Of a stretch of DNA of 64,000 nucleotides, positions 38,313-47,479 are shown in pieces. Source of the stretch: Sulfitobacter sp. S190. Lineage in GTDB: Bacteria; Pseudomonadota; Alphaproteobacteria; Rhodobacterales; Rhodobacteraceae. Position 1 is the stretch's first letter. The number at the start of each line of letters is the position of its first letter. The DNA lies in NCBI RefSeq assembly GCF_025141935.1, contig NZ_CP081120.1, positions 558,001-622,000 on the forward strand, in the 5' to 3' direction. The position numbers and the translations under genes were made by a program. The notes below the pieces were generated by a model that saw only the letters and a program-made list of their open reading frames with translations, did not search any database and had not been told where the DNA came from.

Positions 38313-39176
38313 TTATCCTGCGCGAATGATGCTGCCCGCACCGTGTTCTGTGAACAGCTCCAGCAGGCAGGCATTCGGGGCACGCCCGTCGAGGATGACG
38401 CAGGCCCGCACGCCTGCGTCCAACGCATCGAGGGCGGTTTGGGTTTTGGGGATCATCCCGCCCGCAATCGTGCCGTCATCCGTGAGCGTCCGGATCTGTG
38501 TCGCGGTCAATTCGGTCAGCACCTCGCCGTGGGCATTCTTGACACCCGACACATCGGTCAAAAGCAGTAAGCGGTCGGCGCGCAGAGCGCTCGCAATGGC
38601 CCCCGCGGCGGTGTCGCCGTTGATATTGAACGTCTCGCCCGCGTGGCCCATCCCCAACGGCGCAATAACGGGGATCAGCTCCTTTTCCGCGAGATCGAGC
38701 AGCAGGCGGGGATTGACCGTTTCGGGCCTGCCGACAAGCCCGAGCCGCGGATCTTCTGCCGTGCACACAATTAGGCCGCTGTCTTTGCCTGACACACCGA
38801 CGGCGCGGCCACCTTGCTCAGAAATCGCCTGAACGATGCGGGCATTGACGAGCCCGGAAAGCACCATCTCGACCACTTCCATGGTGGCCGCGTCGGTGAC
38901 GCGCTTTCCGTCGACAAACCCGGATTCGATGTTGAGCCGTTCGAGCATGGCGTTGATCATGGGGCCACCGCCGTGCACGATAACGGGATTGACCCCCACC
39001 TGCCGCATCAGGACAACATCGCGTGCGAATTCGGTCATCGCCTCGTCGCTGCCCATGGCGTGACCGCCCAGTTTGATCACAACGGTCGCGTCATTGTAGC
39101 GCTGCATATAGGGCAGGGCCTGCGAAAGGGTTGCAGCGGTAGCGGACCAGTCGCGGTTCATATTCTGTGTTCTCAT
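38313..39176 (-). CDS. argB: Acetylglutamate kinase
   Basis: Phosphorylates N-acetylglutamate in arginine synthesis. The 287-aa protein shows KLGGHAMG (residues 35-42), VHGGGPMI and the central SGKDSG segment of the amino-acid kinase fold. The ATG at 39176 is used; an internal ATG at 39161 is possible. It lies 35 nt downstream of engB on the same strand. Confidence 0.95.
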   Translation of the reverse strand: MRTQNMNRDWSATAATLSQALPYMQRYNDATVVIKLGGHAMGSDEAMTEFARDVVLMRQVGVNPVIVHGGGPMINAMLERLNIESGFVDGKRVTDAATMEVVEMVLSGLVNARIVQAISEQGGRAVGVSGKDSGLIVCTAEDPRLGLVGRPETVNPRLLLDLAEKELIPVIAPLGMGHAGETFNINGDTAAGAIASALRADRLLLLTDVSGVKNAHGEVLTELTATQIRTLTDDGTIAGGMIPKTQTALDALDAGVRACVILDGRAPNACLLELFTEHGAGSIIRAG

Positions 39177-39211
39177 CGTTTTGTCCCCGGCGGTAGGGGG
39201 ATCATAGGCGC

Positions 39212-39862
39212 TTATTCAAGCGTCGCAATCACCGATCTAAGGGTGGGGATGCCCCAGCCCTTTTCCGAAGACGTGACGATCAGCTCTGGATAGGCCGCCG
39301 GGTGCTTTGACAGCGCACCACGGACCTGGTCGAGAATTTTCTCGCGCTCTTTTTCCTTCACCTTGTCGGCTTTGGTCAGGACAACCTGAAAGGTCACGGC
39401 GGCACTGTCGAGAAGCGACATGATTTCATCGTCGACCTTTTTCACGCCGTGGCGTGCATCGATGAGCACGAAAGCGCGGCGCAGGGTCTGGCGGCCTTGC
39501 AGGAACTGCTTCAGCAGACGCTGCCATTTCTCGACCACCGGCAACGGCGCATTGGCGAAGCCGTAGCCGGGCAGATCGACGAGGTACAGATCGTCTCCCG
39601 CTGTGAAATAGTTGATTTCTTGCGTCCGCCCGGGCGTATTGGATGCGCGGGCAAGACCCTTTCGTCCCGTCAGGGCGTTGATCAGACTGGATTTGCCGAC
39701 ATTCGACCGTCCGGCAAAACAAACCTCGAGCCGGTCGGCATCGGGCAGCCCCGACATGGCGACCACGCCTTTGACAAATTCTGTCTCGCCAGCGAACAGC
39801 AGACGGCCGCGTTCGGCTGTTTGGCCGTCGGGTTCTTCGACAACGGGAAAGGGCAATTGCAT
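39212..39862 (-). CDS. engB: Ribosome-assembly GTPase EngB/YsxC
   Basis: A 216-aa GTPase for 50S assembly and cell division, with G1 GRSNVGKSS (residues 51-59), DLPGYG (96-101) and TKAD (162-165). The ATG at 39862 shares one base with the MOSC stop (TAATG). The neighbourhood yidC-MOSC-engB-argB is typical for roseobacters. Confidence 0.94.
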   Translation of the reverse strand: MQLPFPVVEEPDGQTAERGRLLFAGETEFVKGVVAMSGLPDADRLEVCFAGRSNVGKSSLINALTGRKGLARASNTPGRTQEINYFTAGDDLYLVDLPGYGFANAPLPVVEKWQRLLKQFLQGRQTLRRAFVLIDARHGVKKVDDEIMSLLDSAAVTFQVVLTKADKVKEKEREKILDQVRGALSKHPAAYPELIVTSSEKGWGIPTLRSVIATLE

Positions 39863-40599
39863 TATATCAGCTCCAACCGGTCGCCGACGGCCACATCGCC
39901 CGCCTTTGTTACGGTTACGTAAATGCCGAAATCCTGATGTCCCAGCTGTTTCAGCGCGCCGAGCGTGTCGACATCGCGCACGCCCGTATCGGTGTTCACG
40001 GTCGTTGCCAAGCAGCGGGTGATGCGTTCTTCGACCCGCACCCGTGCCGTGCCCAGTTTCAGGTCGCGGCCAATCCACTCGAACTCATCCCAAGCCGATG
40101 CGCCGTCGAACCAGATGTTCCCGCGCCAGCGCTCAGGTTGCAGCGGGCTGTCGGCCAACTGCTCCACCGCGGCGTGGGTGGCGATATTGCACAGCGATAT
40201 CGACGCGAAGGGTGTATCCGTGAACCCGCGGTCGCGCAGGCGCACAACGCGTGCCGGCGCGGCCCTATCGGGGTTCGATAAAGGGCGTGACCACGCCACG
40301 ATGCGCGCGCCGTCCCGATCGGGGTGGGCAACAAGTTCGGGCAGATCGGGATGGTGCAGCGTGACAGTTTCGGTATCTTCATCCAGTCGCGCGGTGATCG
40401 CCATCAAGGCGGGCGACTTTGCTCCGCGGTTGAAGTTCTGGCAGGCGGCCCATTCGCTGCCGTCGGCACTGGCCGCATCATGCGCGACGGCCCACGTGCG
40501 ATCGTAGGGCAGGGTGGTGCCCACGCCAAGCGTCACCCGGTCGAGTGCTTCGCGCCCGTGGCTTTTGATCGGATGACGCCAAAGCGCGGTGATCTGCAT
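39862..40599 (-). CDS. MOSC-domain protein (YcbX/mARC type)
   Basis: A 245-aa protein with the MOSC N-terminal beta-barrel (ITALWRHPIKSHGREALD) and MOSC domain. The conserved Cys that ligates the molybdenum cofactor is in ITRCLATTVNTD. Such proteins reduce N-hydroxylated compounds; no electron partner is adjacent. It lacks the C-terminal 2Fe-2S domain of E. coli YcbX. The ATG at 40599 shares one base with the yidC stop; a GTG at 40602 is an alternative. Confidence 0.88.
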   Translation of the reverse strand: MQITALWRHPIKSHGREALDRVTLGVGTTLPYDRTWAVAHDAASADGSEWAACQNFNRGAKSPALMAITARLDEDTETVTLHHPDLPELVAHPDRDGARIVAWSRPLSNPDRAAPARVVRLRDRGFTDTPFASISLCNIATHAAVEQLADSPLQPERWRGNIWFDGASAWDEFEWIGRDLKLGTARVRVEERITRCLATTVNTDTGVRDVDTLGALKQLGHQDFGIYVTVTKAGDVAVGDRLELI

Positions 40600-42422
40600 C
40601 ACTTTTTCTCTTCGACCTTGGGCTTACGGCTGAAACCACCCTTGATGTTGCCAAGCAAATCGGGCGTGTAGCCCTGGCTGCGCATAATCAGGTATTGCTG
40701 CGTAAACGTGATGGTGTTGTTGGCGATCCAGTACACCACCAGGCCGCTCGCAAAGCCGCCGAGCATGAACATGAACACCCATGGCATCCACGCGAAAATC
40801 ATCTGCTGGGTCGGATCGGTGGGGGCCGGGTTCAGCTTTTGCTGCAACCACATCGAGATGCCCAGCAGCAGTGGCAGGATGCCAATGAAGACAAGTGCGA
40901 GCAGTGTACCACCTTCGGGCGCGGCCCAGGGCAGTACGCCGAAAAGGTTGAAGATCGATGTCGGATCAGGTGCGCTGAGGTCCTGGAACGGGCCGAAGAA
41001 GGGCGCGTGGCGCAGTTCGATCGTGACAAAAATCACCTTGTAGAGCGAGAAGAAGATCGGGATCTGCATCAGGATGGGCAAACAGCCCGCGGCGGGGTTC
41101 ACCTTTTCCTTCTTGTAGAGCTCCATCATGCCCTGTTGCATCTTCTGGCGATCGTCGCCCGCCTGCTCTTTGAGCTTCTCCATTTTTGGCTGAAGCTCTT
41201 TCATCTTCGCCATCGAGACGTAGGATTTATATGCCAGGGGAAAGAGCGCGGCCTTGATCAGAAGGGTCAGCCCGATGATCGCGATGCCCATGTTGCCGAT
41301 CAGTTCGTTGAGATGGTGCAGCAGCCAGAAAATCGGCTTTGTCAGGAAGGCGAACCAGCCCCAGTCAATGGCATCGATGAAGTTATAGACGCCCGCCTGC
41401 TCGTAATCGCGCAGAACTTCCCATTCCTTCGCACCCGAGAAGAATTGCGTGGTCGCCTCGATCGTTGCCCCCGGGGCCACGGTTTGTACGGGCATAACGG
41501 TTTCGGCTTGGTAGATATCGCGGCGCTCGTCGTATTTTGCCACCGATTTGAATGCGGAGCCCTGCGTCGGGATCAGAACGCTCATCCAGTAGTGATCGGT
41601 GAAGCCGATCCAGCCGTTTTCGGTAATGTTTTCTTCCTGCGTGCGGGCACCCGCGCGTGGGTTGAACTCGAACTCGGGCATGTCATCCCAGTTGATCTCC
41701 GAGTATTCGCCGTCTGTCATGGCGACGACGCCTTCGTGCAGGATAAAGAAGTTCTTCAGGTCAGACGGCTCTCCGTGACGGGCAAGAATCGAATAGGGCG
41801 CGATCGATGCGGCCGTGTCGCTGTTATTCTGAACCGATTGGGTGATCGTGAACATATAGTCGGCGTCGACGGAGATTTCTTTGGTGAAGACGAGCCCGGC
41901 TCCATTGTCCCAGCTCAGGGTCACGGGGCTGTCGACGCGCAACGTATCGCCCGAGGCAAGCGACCATTCGGTGTTGGGCCCCGGCACGGCAGAGGCGTCC
42001 ACACCCGATGCAGCGGCCCAGCCGTGCAGCGCATATTGCGCATCCTGTTGGCCGACGGGGTTAAGAACCCGGACGATTTCCGCTTCCTCGTCAAGCGAGG
42101 TGCGATAATCGGTCAGGGCCAGTTCATCGATCCGCCCGCCCAGCAGGGAAACGCTGCCCTGAAGGCGGTCGGTTTCGATGGCCACCCGACCTGCCGTCTC
42201 GATCGCGCTTGGCGCCGTGTCGGTTTCGGGCGCCGGTGTTGCGGCCCCGACATCGGCGGAGGGGGTGCTGACGGCGTCTGGCGCGGGCGGCGTCAGTTCC
42301 GTCGTTGCCGTGGCATCCAGCGGTGTGTCGGGTTCGGGGGGCGGGAAGAGTACAAACCATACAAGGATCACCACAAAGCTGAGCGCTGTTGCGATGATGA
42401 GGTTCTTGTTCTGATCGTCCAT
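40599..42422 (-). CDS. yidC: Membrane protein insertase YidC
   Basis: YidC inserts membrane proteins alone or with SecYEG. The 607-aa protein has an N-terminal helix (IIATALSFVVILVWFVLF), a large periplasmic P1 domain to about residue 350 and five C-terminal helices with the conserved KMKELQPKMEKLKE loop. I use the ATG at 42422, preceded by AGGTGG; an ATG at 42443 would add 7 residues. It is separated from the rpmH-rnpA-yidD genes by about 3.2 kb. Confidence 0.96.
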   Translation of the reverse strand: MDDQNKNLIIATALSFVVILVWFVLFPPPEPDTPLDATATTELTPPAPDAVSTPSADVGAATPAPETDTAPSAIETAGRVAIETDRLQGSVSLLGGRIDELALTDYRTSLDEEAEIVRVLNPVGQQDAQYALHGWAAASGVDASAVPGPNTEWSLASGDTLRVDSPVTLSWDNGAGLVFTKEISVDADYMFTITQSVQNNSDTAASIAPYSILARHGEPSDLKNFFILHEGVVAMTDGEYSEINWDDMPEFEFNPRAGARTQEENITENGWIGFTDHYWMSVLIPTQGSAFKSVAKYDERRDIYQAETVMPVQTVAPGATIEATTQFFSGAKEWEVLRDYEQAGVYNFIDAIDWGWFAFLTKPIFWLLHHLNELIGNMGIAIIGLTLLIKAALFPLAYKSYVSMAKMKELQPKMEKLKEQAGDDRQKMQQGMMELYKKEKVNPAAGCLPILMQIPIFFSLYKVIFVTIELRHAPFFGPFQDLSAPDPTSIFNLFGVLPWAAPEGGTLLALVFIGILPLLLGISMWLQQKLNPAPTDPTQQMIFAWMPWVFMFMLGGFASGLVVYWIANNTITFTQQYLIMRSQGYTPDLLGNIKGGFSRKPKVEEKK

Positions 42423-42532
42423 GAGCCGTGCCACCTGATACATCTAAATCCGTTCGGGTGGGTACACCGCGAAGAGGCCCAAAGGTCAAGTGGATTCGGG
42501 TGTTTTGGTCGCTTTGACGCGTTGTTCCGCCG

Positions 42533-44098
42533 CTATGATCGGCCCCCGCGCATGATCTGCGGAGCGGGCTCCATCTTTGCTTTGTAGGCCGCCATCCAAT
42601 CGATTGTCTGATCCAGCGGCATGGGGCGCGAAATACCGAAGCCTTGGACGTGGTCACAACCCAATTGCGCCAGAAGAGCGTGTTCGCCAGCGGTCTCCAC
42701 GCCCTCGGCAAGTGTTTCGATTTCCAGCTGTTCTGCCATGGTGAGGATCGCACTGATCATGCGCTGCTGGCCGGGGTCCTGATCGGCGCGGGTCACAAAG
42801 CTGCGGTCGATCTTGATGCGGCTGACGGGGAACCGTTGGATCGAGGTGATCGATGCGTTCGCTGTGCCGAAATCGTCCAGATCGATACGGCAGCCGATCT
42901 CCCCGAGGGCGCGCAGGTTGCGGGCGACAATATCGTCGGGATCCTCTGCCACCACGGTTTCGAGTATTTCCACGCACAACCGGTCGGGTGTGAGATCAAA
43001 GCGGTCGAGGTCCCATTTCAGGCGCTCCAGCAAGTGCGGTTCAGACAGGTCACTGCCGGTGAAATTGATCCCGACACAGGGCACGAAGTGACCTTCGGAT
43101 TCCCAATGGCTGAGCGCGGAGAAGGCCTGATAGCACATCACCTGCATCAGCCGCGACGTCAGCCCCGCGGCTTCGATCGCGGGCAGGGTCTGGGCCGGCG
43201 ACAGGACACCGCGTGTGGGGTGGGACCAGCGGGCCAGCGCCTCGAACCCGGTTATCTCACCCGTGTTTGTGCATACCTGTGGTTGGAACCACGGCCGGAT
43301 TTGACCATTTTCCAGCGCGTCGGGCACTTCGTCGCACAGATCGCCGACACTGGTCGGGCCAAAGGAGTTTGTCGCACTGTAGGCGCGGATGGCGGAAGGC
43401 CCCTGCTGCGCGGCATCCTGAAGTGCACGGGCGGAATTTTTAAGCCAGGCGTGCGCCGAACCCCTGGCCTTTGCGTGTTGGCAAAACCCGACCGGCGCGG
43501 TGGCGTAGATGGCGGTGCCAGACAGCGATATGGGATCTTCGAGCGCGCTTTGCATACGAGCGGCAAGCTGGATGCAGGTTTCGATTGTCAGGGCGCGTTG
43601 GGGACCTGTTGCGATTGCGAAGCGGGCCGTATCGAGTTGACCCACCAGATCGCTTTCGCGCAGCATTCCGGCGAGCCGATCGCCCACTTGCCGCAGGACT
43701 TCGTCGGCGGCATCGTCGCCGTAGTGGTCGCGCAGATCATCGAAATCCGCGAGCTCAAGCGTATAAAGGCAGCCCTGTGCCCCCTGATCCGAAATCGTGC
43801 CATGCAGACGCCCGACTTGGCGTGTGAATTCCGCAGCACCAAGAACACGGCCTGACGATGCAGGCGTAAAGAGTGATTTGAGCACCGCGCTGCCTCCTCC
43901 TGCGAAAAAGGCGACCTGTGCCACGGCGGCGAGGACCAGCAGCGCACCCTCACCCCCAAACCAGAAGGCCGCGAGGTAAAAGGCGGGCGCGAAGACAAGG
44001 GCGGCAGGGGTGGTCAACGCAGCAACGATGCGGTTCTTGGCGCGGCGCAGCGCGGACAAGGCGGACGGTTTGGATGATTTTGGCACGGGACCCCACAC
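42533..44098 (-). CDS. Membrane GGDEF-EAL protein, probable c-di-GMP phosphodiesterase
   Basis: A 521-aa protein: two N-terminal membrane helices (about 27-70), a degenerate GGDEF domain in which the active motif is GQLDT (153-157), then a well-conserved EAL domain with FEALARW (Glu286), DDFGTANAS, KIDRSF and EGVET. The GGDEF part cannot be catalytic; the EAL part probably degrades c-di-GMP. It lies between ttcA and yidC on the same strand without obvious functional link. Confidence 0.85.
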   Translation of the reverse strand: MWGPVPKSSKPSALSALRRAKNRIVAALTTPAALVFAPAFYLAAFWFGGEGALLVLAAVAQVAFFAGGGSAVLKSLFTPASSGRVLGAAEFTRQVGRLHGTISDQGAQGCLYTLELADFDDLRDHYGDDAADEVLRQVGDRLAGMLRESDLVGQLDTARFAIATGPQRALTIETCIQLAARMQSALEDPISLSGTAIYATAPVGFCQHAKARGSAHAWLKNSARALQDAAQQGPSAIRAYSATNSFGPTSVGDLCDEVPDALENGQIRPWFQPQVCTNTGEITGFEALARWSHPTRGVLSPAQTLPAIEAAGLTSRLMQVMCYQAFSALSHWESEGHFVPCVGINFTGSDLSEPHLLERLKWDLDRFDLTPDRLCVEILETVVAEDPDDIVARNLRALGEIGCRIDLDDFGTANASITSIQRFPVSRIKIDRSFVTRADQDPGQQRMISAILTMAEQLEIETLAEGVETAGEHALLAQLGCDHVQGFGISRPMPLDQTIDWMAAYKAKMEPAPQIMRGGRS

Positions 44099-44187
44099 GG
44101 CAGCGAACGATCAAAGACCCGGCCAGCCTAGCGCGCGCAAGTGTAATCGGTCGTTAACAGCGCAACTTTTACGTGCCCAAATTTAAT

Positions 44188-45021
44188 TCAAATTTTCGGT
44201 GTTAGCGAAAGACCCGCGAAATCGAACAGAGCCGGATCAAGCAGATGCGACGGCCGCGCATTCATCAGGGCCCGAAACATCACCTGACGGCGACCGGGGC
44301 TGTTGGTTTCCCACCCATCAAGGATCTGCTTGACCTGTTGGCGTTGCAAACCATCCTGACTGCCGCACAGATCGCACGGAATGATCGGGTAATTCATGGC
44401 AGTCGCAAATTTTTCGCAGTCGGCTTCGGCGACATGGGCCAGCGGGCGATAGAGAAACAGATCACCCTCTTCGTTCACCAGTTTGGGTGGCATCGTGGCC
44501 AGTCTGCCGCCGTGGAACAGGTTCATGAAGAAGGTCTCCAGGATATCGTCGCGGTGATGGCCCAATACGACAGCTGTGCAGTTTTCCTCGCGGGCGATGC
44601 GGTAGAGGTTGCCGCGGCGCAGGCGCGAGCACAAAGCGCAAAAGGTCCGCCCTGCAGGCACCTTGTCCATCACGATGGAATAGGTGTCCTGATATTCGAT
44701 ACGGTGCGGCACCCCCATTTTGTCGAGGAATTCGGGCAATACGGTTGCCGGAAAACCGGGCTGTCCCTGATCGAGATTGCAGGCCAGCAATTCGACCGGC
44801 AGCAGTCCACGCCATTGAAGTTCGTGCAGGACGGCAAGCAGCGTATAGCTGTCTTTGCCACCCGACAGGCACACGAGCCATTTGCCGCCAGGTTCGATCA
44901 TGCCGTACTGGTCAATCGCTTCGCGGGTGTGGCGCACGATCCGTTTGCGCAGCTTCTTGAATTCGGTGGTTTGTGGCGCGCCGTTGAAAAGGGCGTGGAT
45001 GTCTTTGGGTTGGTCTAGCAT
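44188..45021 (-). CDS. ttcA: tRNA 2-thiocytidine biosynthesis protein TtcA
   Basis: TtcA thiolates C32 of some tRNAs. The 277-aa protein has the PP-loop SGGKDS (residues 53-58) for ATP, C128-x2-C131 and C215-x2-C218, which hold the Fe-S cluster. It is divergent from the DUF3833 lipoprotein gene across an 81-bp region that contains a 16-bp palindrome (45064-45079). Confidence 0.93.
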   Translation of the reverse strand: MLDQPKDIHALFNGAPQTTEFKKLRKRIVRHTREAIDQYGMIEPGGKWLVCLSGGKDSYTLLAVLHELQWRGLLPVELLACNLDQGQPGFPATVLPEFLDKMGVPHRIEYQDTYSIVMDKVPAGRTFCALCSRLRRGNLYRIAREENCTAVVLGHHRDDILETFFMNLFHGGRLATMPPKLVNEEGDLFLYRPLAHVAEADCEKFATAMNYPIIPCDLCGSQDGLQRQQVKQILDGWETNSPGRRQVMFRALMNARPSHLLDPALFDFAGLSLTPKI

Positions 45022-45063
45022 GACGGCGATCCTGCGGGTGGGGTTGATTTTGTCTATATCACG

Positions 45064-45079
45064 TTAGCTCAGGAGCTAA
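45064..45079. promoter_or_regulatory. Palindrome between ttcA and the DUF3833 gene
   Basis: TTAGCTC (45064-45070) and GAGCTAA (45073-45079) are perfect inverted arms with a 2-bp spacer. The element sits in the middle of the divergent promoter region and is a plausible operator; a regulator is not identifiable. Confidence 0.4.
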
Positions 45080-45102
45080 AGCCCGCGGGGCAGGGAGGCG
45101 AT

Positions 45103-45636
45103 ATGCGATATTTCTGGATGGCGGGCGCGGTGGCGTTGTCAGCATGTGTGGGCAAGCCGGGCCTCGATGACCCCAAGTTGTCGCAAGCCGATTTCGATCT
45201 CGAGGAATATTTTGACGGACGGGTCACTGCCAAGGGCCAGTTTCAGGATGTGTTCGGCACAGTGCGCCGCCGCTTCGATGTGGTGATCAACGGCAGTTGG
45301 GATGGTGAAACGCTGACCCTTGTCGAAGATTTCGCCTATGCCGATGGCAGCACCGAACAGCGCGTCTGGCGGCTCCGGAAGACGGGGCCGGTGACCGCGG
45401 ACCAGACCTGGACCGGCTTTGCCGACGGGGTGATCGGCACAGCACAGGGTCAGGAAAAGGGCGATACGTTCAACTGGACCTACAAGATCGACCTCCCCGT
45501 GCCGGACGGGACATTGCGGGTCAATTTCGACGACTGGATGTGGGATCTGGGCGGCGGCACCGTGTTGAACCGCGCCTATATGAAAAAGGCGGGGATCGAC
45601 ATCGGTGAGGTCATCATCACCTTTGAAAGGCCCTAG
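45103..45636 (+). CDS. DUF3833-family lipoprotein
   Basis: A 177-aa protein with lipobox ALSAC (Cys15), so it is probably an exported lipoprotein. The body ([17 protein letters not shown] ... [24 protein letters not shown]) matches the DUF3833 pattern. The function is unknown. It converges on yidD; the two genes share the CTAG stop region at 45633-45636. GGGAGGCG precedes the ATG. Confidence 0.85.
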   Translation: MRYFWMAGAVALSACVGKPGLDDPKLSQADFDLEEYFDGRVTAKGQFQDVFGTVRRRFDVVINGSWDGETLTLVEDFAYADGSTEQRVWRLRKTGPVTADQTWTGFADGVIGTAQGQEKGDTFNWTYKIDLPVPDGTLRVNFDDWMWDLGGGTVLNRAYMKKAGIDIGEVIITFERP

Positions 45637-45866
45637 TCCTCTTTTGCGTCCGGAACAGGATCATACCCATCGCCGCCCCACGGATGACACCGCGAAATAC
45701 GGCGCGCGGCCAGCAAGCTGCCTTTGAAAGCCCCGTGCTTTTGCAACGCCTCCATTGCGTAGGCGCTGCAGGTGGGTTGATAGCGGCAATTGAAACCGAC
45801 CCAGGGGCTGAAGACGAGCCGATAGAACCGCACCGGCAGCGAAACGACAAAGGCAAGGGGGGTCAT
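45633..45866 (-). CDS. yidD: Membrane protein insertion efficiency factor YidD
   Basis: A 77-aa protein with the invariant [13 protein letters not shown] segment and [15 protein letters not shown] near the C-terminus. It helps YidC-dependent insertion. The start overlaps the rnpA stop by 4 nt. In most genomes yidC follows directly; here ttcA and the EAL gene intervene. Confidence 0.95.
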   Translation of the reverse strand: MTPLAFVVSLPVRFYRLVFSPWVGFNCRYQPTCSAYAMEALQKHGAFKGSLLAARRISRCHPWGGDGYDPVPDAKED

Positions 45867-46282
45867 TTGACGACCCCGTGCAAGATGTCGAGCGCGCGTG
45901 CAAAATCCGACTTCAGTTGATCGAATGGGAGCGTTGCGGTGGTGTTGCGGCGGCCGATGAGCACGTAGTCATTGCCGGGTTTGCCCTGCCGGGGCAGGGT
46001 CAGCCGCGCAATTTCACGCAAGCGGCGTTTGGCGCGGTTGCGGGCGACCGCATTGCCGACCTTCTTGGAACAGGTAAAGCCGACCCGTATGCCGGTTGCT
46101 TCACCTTCGGGGCGCACCACCATCTGGACGATGAACCCCGGCATTGCGACCCGTTTGCCGCGCGCCGCGCGGGTGAAGTCCCGACGCTTGCGCAGGACAC
46201 TGGGCTTTGGCCGCAAAGAAACCGCCGGAGACTGATCCCCCGCGGCGGTGTCGCCACTCAGGTCTGTCTCCGGCGGTGTCAT
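45863..46282 (-). CDS. rnpA: Ribonuclease P protein component
   Basis: The protein subunit of RNase P, which matures tRNA 5' ends. The 139-aa product has the RNR-motif region ([26 protein letters not shown]) and a roughly 25-residue N-terminal extension before [11 protein letters not shown]. The ATG at 46282 lacks a clear Shine-Dalgarno sequence and lies 22 nt after rpmH, so translation may be coupled to rpmH. Confidence 0.93.
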   Translation of the reverse strand: MTPPETDLSGDTAAGDQSPAVSLRPKPSVLRKRRDFTRAARGKRVAMPGFIVQMVVRPEGEATGIRVGFTCSKKVGNAVARNRAKRRLREIARLTLPRQGKPGNDYVLIGRRNTTATLPFDQLKSDFARALDILHGVVK

Positions 46283-46304
46283 AGCGTTGTCGCGATGGCG
46301 CGGA

Positions 46305-46439
46305 TTACGCGCTCAGCGATTTCCGGCCCTGTGCACGGCGCGCATTGATGATCTTGCGGCCTGCTTTGGTAGCCATGCGCGCACGGAAGCCGTGGCGACG
46401 CTTGCGAACGAGGTTCGAAGGTTGGTAGGTGCGTTTCAT
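46305..46439 (-). CDS. rpmH: 50S ribosomal protein L34
   Basis: A 44-aa protein beginning [18 protein letters not shown], read directly from the minus strand. GGAGACGGAG precedes the ATG. It heads the rpmH-rnpA-yidD unit. A promoter is visible about 70 bp upstream. Confidence 0.97.
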   Translation of the reverse strand: MKRTYQPSNLVRKRRHGFRARMATKAGRKIINARRAQGRKSLSA

Positions 46440-46506
46440 CGCTCCGTCTCCATCTAGTGTCAGTTGCGGGCGGCGGATTCGCAGCCTCGCGTCATTTCAG
46501 ACCCGT

Positions 46507-46535
46507 CCTCTAAAGCGCTGTGATGGCCAAGTCAA
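46507..46535 (-). promoter_or_regulatory. Candidate rpmH promoter
   Basis: On the minus strand, TTGACT (46535-46530), 17 bp, TAGAGG (46512-46507). The -35 is close to consensus and the spacing is ideal. Confidence 0.55.
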
Positions 46536-46735
46536 ACCCTCAGCGCGGGTTTATTTGGGGGTCCTGCAATAAATTCGTGGTGAAACGGGGGGGATATGTT
46601 TCAAATGGCGGCCAACGCTGTCGTAAAGGCCATTAATCCAACACATCCGATCAAGCGCCCGTGAGGCGGCTGTCCTTGAGAGGCGTCAACCGTCATCTAG
46701 GGGTCAACCGACACCCCAACAGCGGGAAACCCGAT
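46536..46735. other. Short non-coding stretch between the rpmH promoter and the TVP38 gene
   Basis: About 200 bp without a supported gene. It should hold the promoter for the plus-strand TVP38 gene, but no convincing -35/-10 pair was found. Confidence 0.35.
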
Positions 46736-47479
46736 ATGAGTGATATGACACAGACCCCCGATACGAAATCCCCTATCGCACGCTATGCCCCGATCGCAAT
46801 CATTGCTGTCGTCGCATTGGCAGGTGCGTTTTTCCTGCGCGACTATCTCAGTTTTGATGCGTTGCGCGACAACCGCGAGACGCTGCTGGCCTTTCGCGAT
46901 GGCAACTATCTGCTGACCGTGCTGCTGTTCATCGCAGCCTATGTCGTCATCGTGGCGTTTTCGCTGCCGGGTGCGGCCATAGCAACACTGACCGGTGGTT
47001 TCCTTTTCGGCACAGCGTTCGGGGCGGCGTTCAACGTGATTGCCGCGACAACGGGTGCGACGCTGATCTTCCTCGCGGCGCGGTTTGGACTGGGCGAAAA
47101 ATTGAAAGACCGGATGGATGCATCCGAAGGAATGGTGGCCAAGATCAAGAAAGGCATCGACGAGAACCAGTGGTCGATGTTGTTTTTCATCCGCCTTGTG
47201 CCCGCGGTCCCTTTCTTTGTCGCCAACCTGATCCCCGCGTTTCTGGCCGTACCCCTTTACCGATTTGTCGTGTCCACCTTTATCGGCATCATCCCCGGAT
47301 CGCTGGTCTACACCTCCGTCGGGGCAGGGCTGGGCGAAGTGTTTGCCGCCGGTGAGACGCCCGACTTGGGCATCATCTTTGAGCCGCATATCCTGCTGCC
47401 GATCCTGGGCCTGTGCGCATTGTCGCTGTTGCCCGTTGTCATCAAGGCCGTCACCGGTAAGAAAGACCTTCTGAAATGA
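46736..47479 (+). CDS. TVP38/TMEM64 (DedA-like) membrane protein
   Basis: A 247-aa polytopic membrane protein of the VTT-domain family. The core segment FSLPGAAIATLTGGFLFG and the later RLVPAVPFFVANLIPAF are family hallmarks. These proteins are linked to lipid scrambling or flux. The gene overlaps the downstream disulfide oxidoreductase by 4 nt; this pair is repeatedly found in bacteria and suggests a joint function. The start at 46736 is set by the downstream frame and GGGAA upstream. Confidence 0.88.
   Translation: MSDMTQTPDTKSPIARYAPIAIIAVVALAGAFFLRDYLSFDALRDNRETLLAFRDGNYLLTVLLFIAAYVVIVAFSLPGAAIATLTGGFLFGTAFGAAFNVIAATTGATLIFLAARFGLGEKLKDRMDASEGMVAKIKKGIDENQWSMLFFIRLVPAVPFFVANLIPAFLAVPLYRFVVSTFIGIIPGSLVYTSVGAGLGEVFAAGETPDLGIIFEPHILLPILGLCALSLLPVVIKAVTGKKDLLK

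Noticed and set aside
40695..42587. A 630-codon plus-strand frame across yidC
   Set aside because: Antisense to a clearly assigned yidC; the product lacks any recognisable domain.
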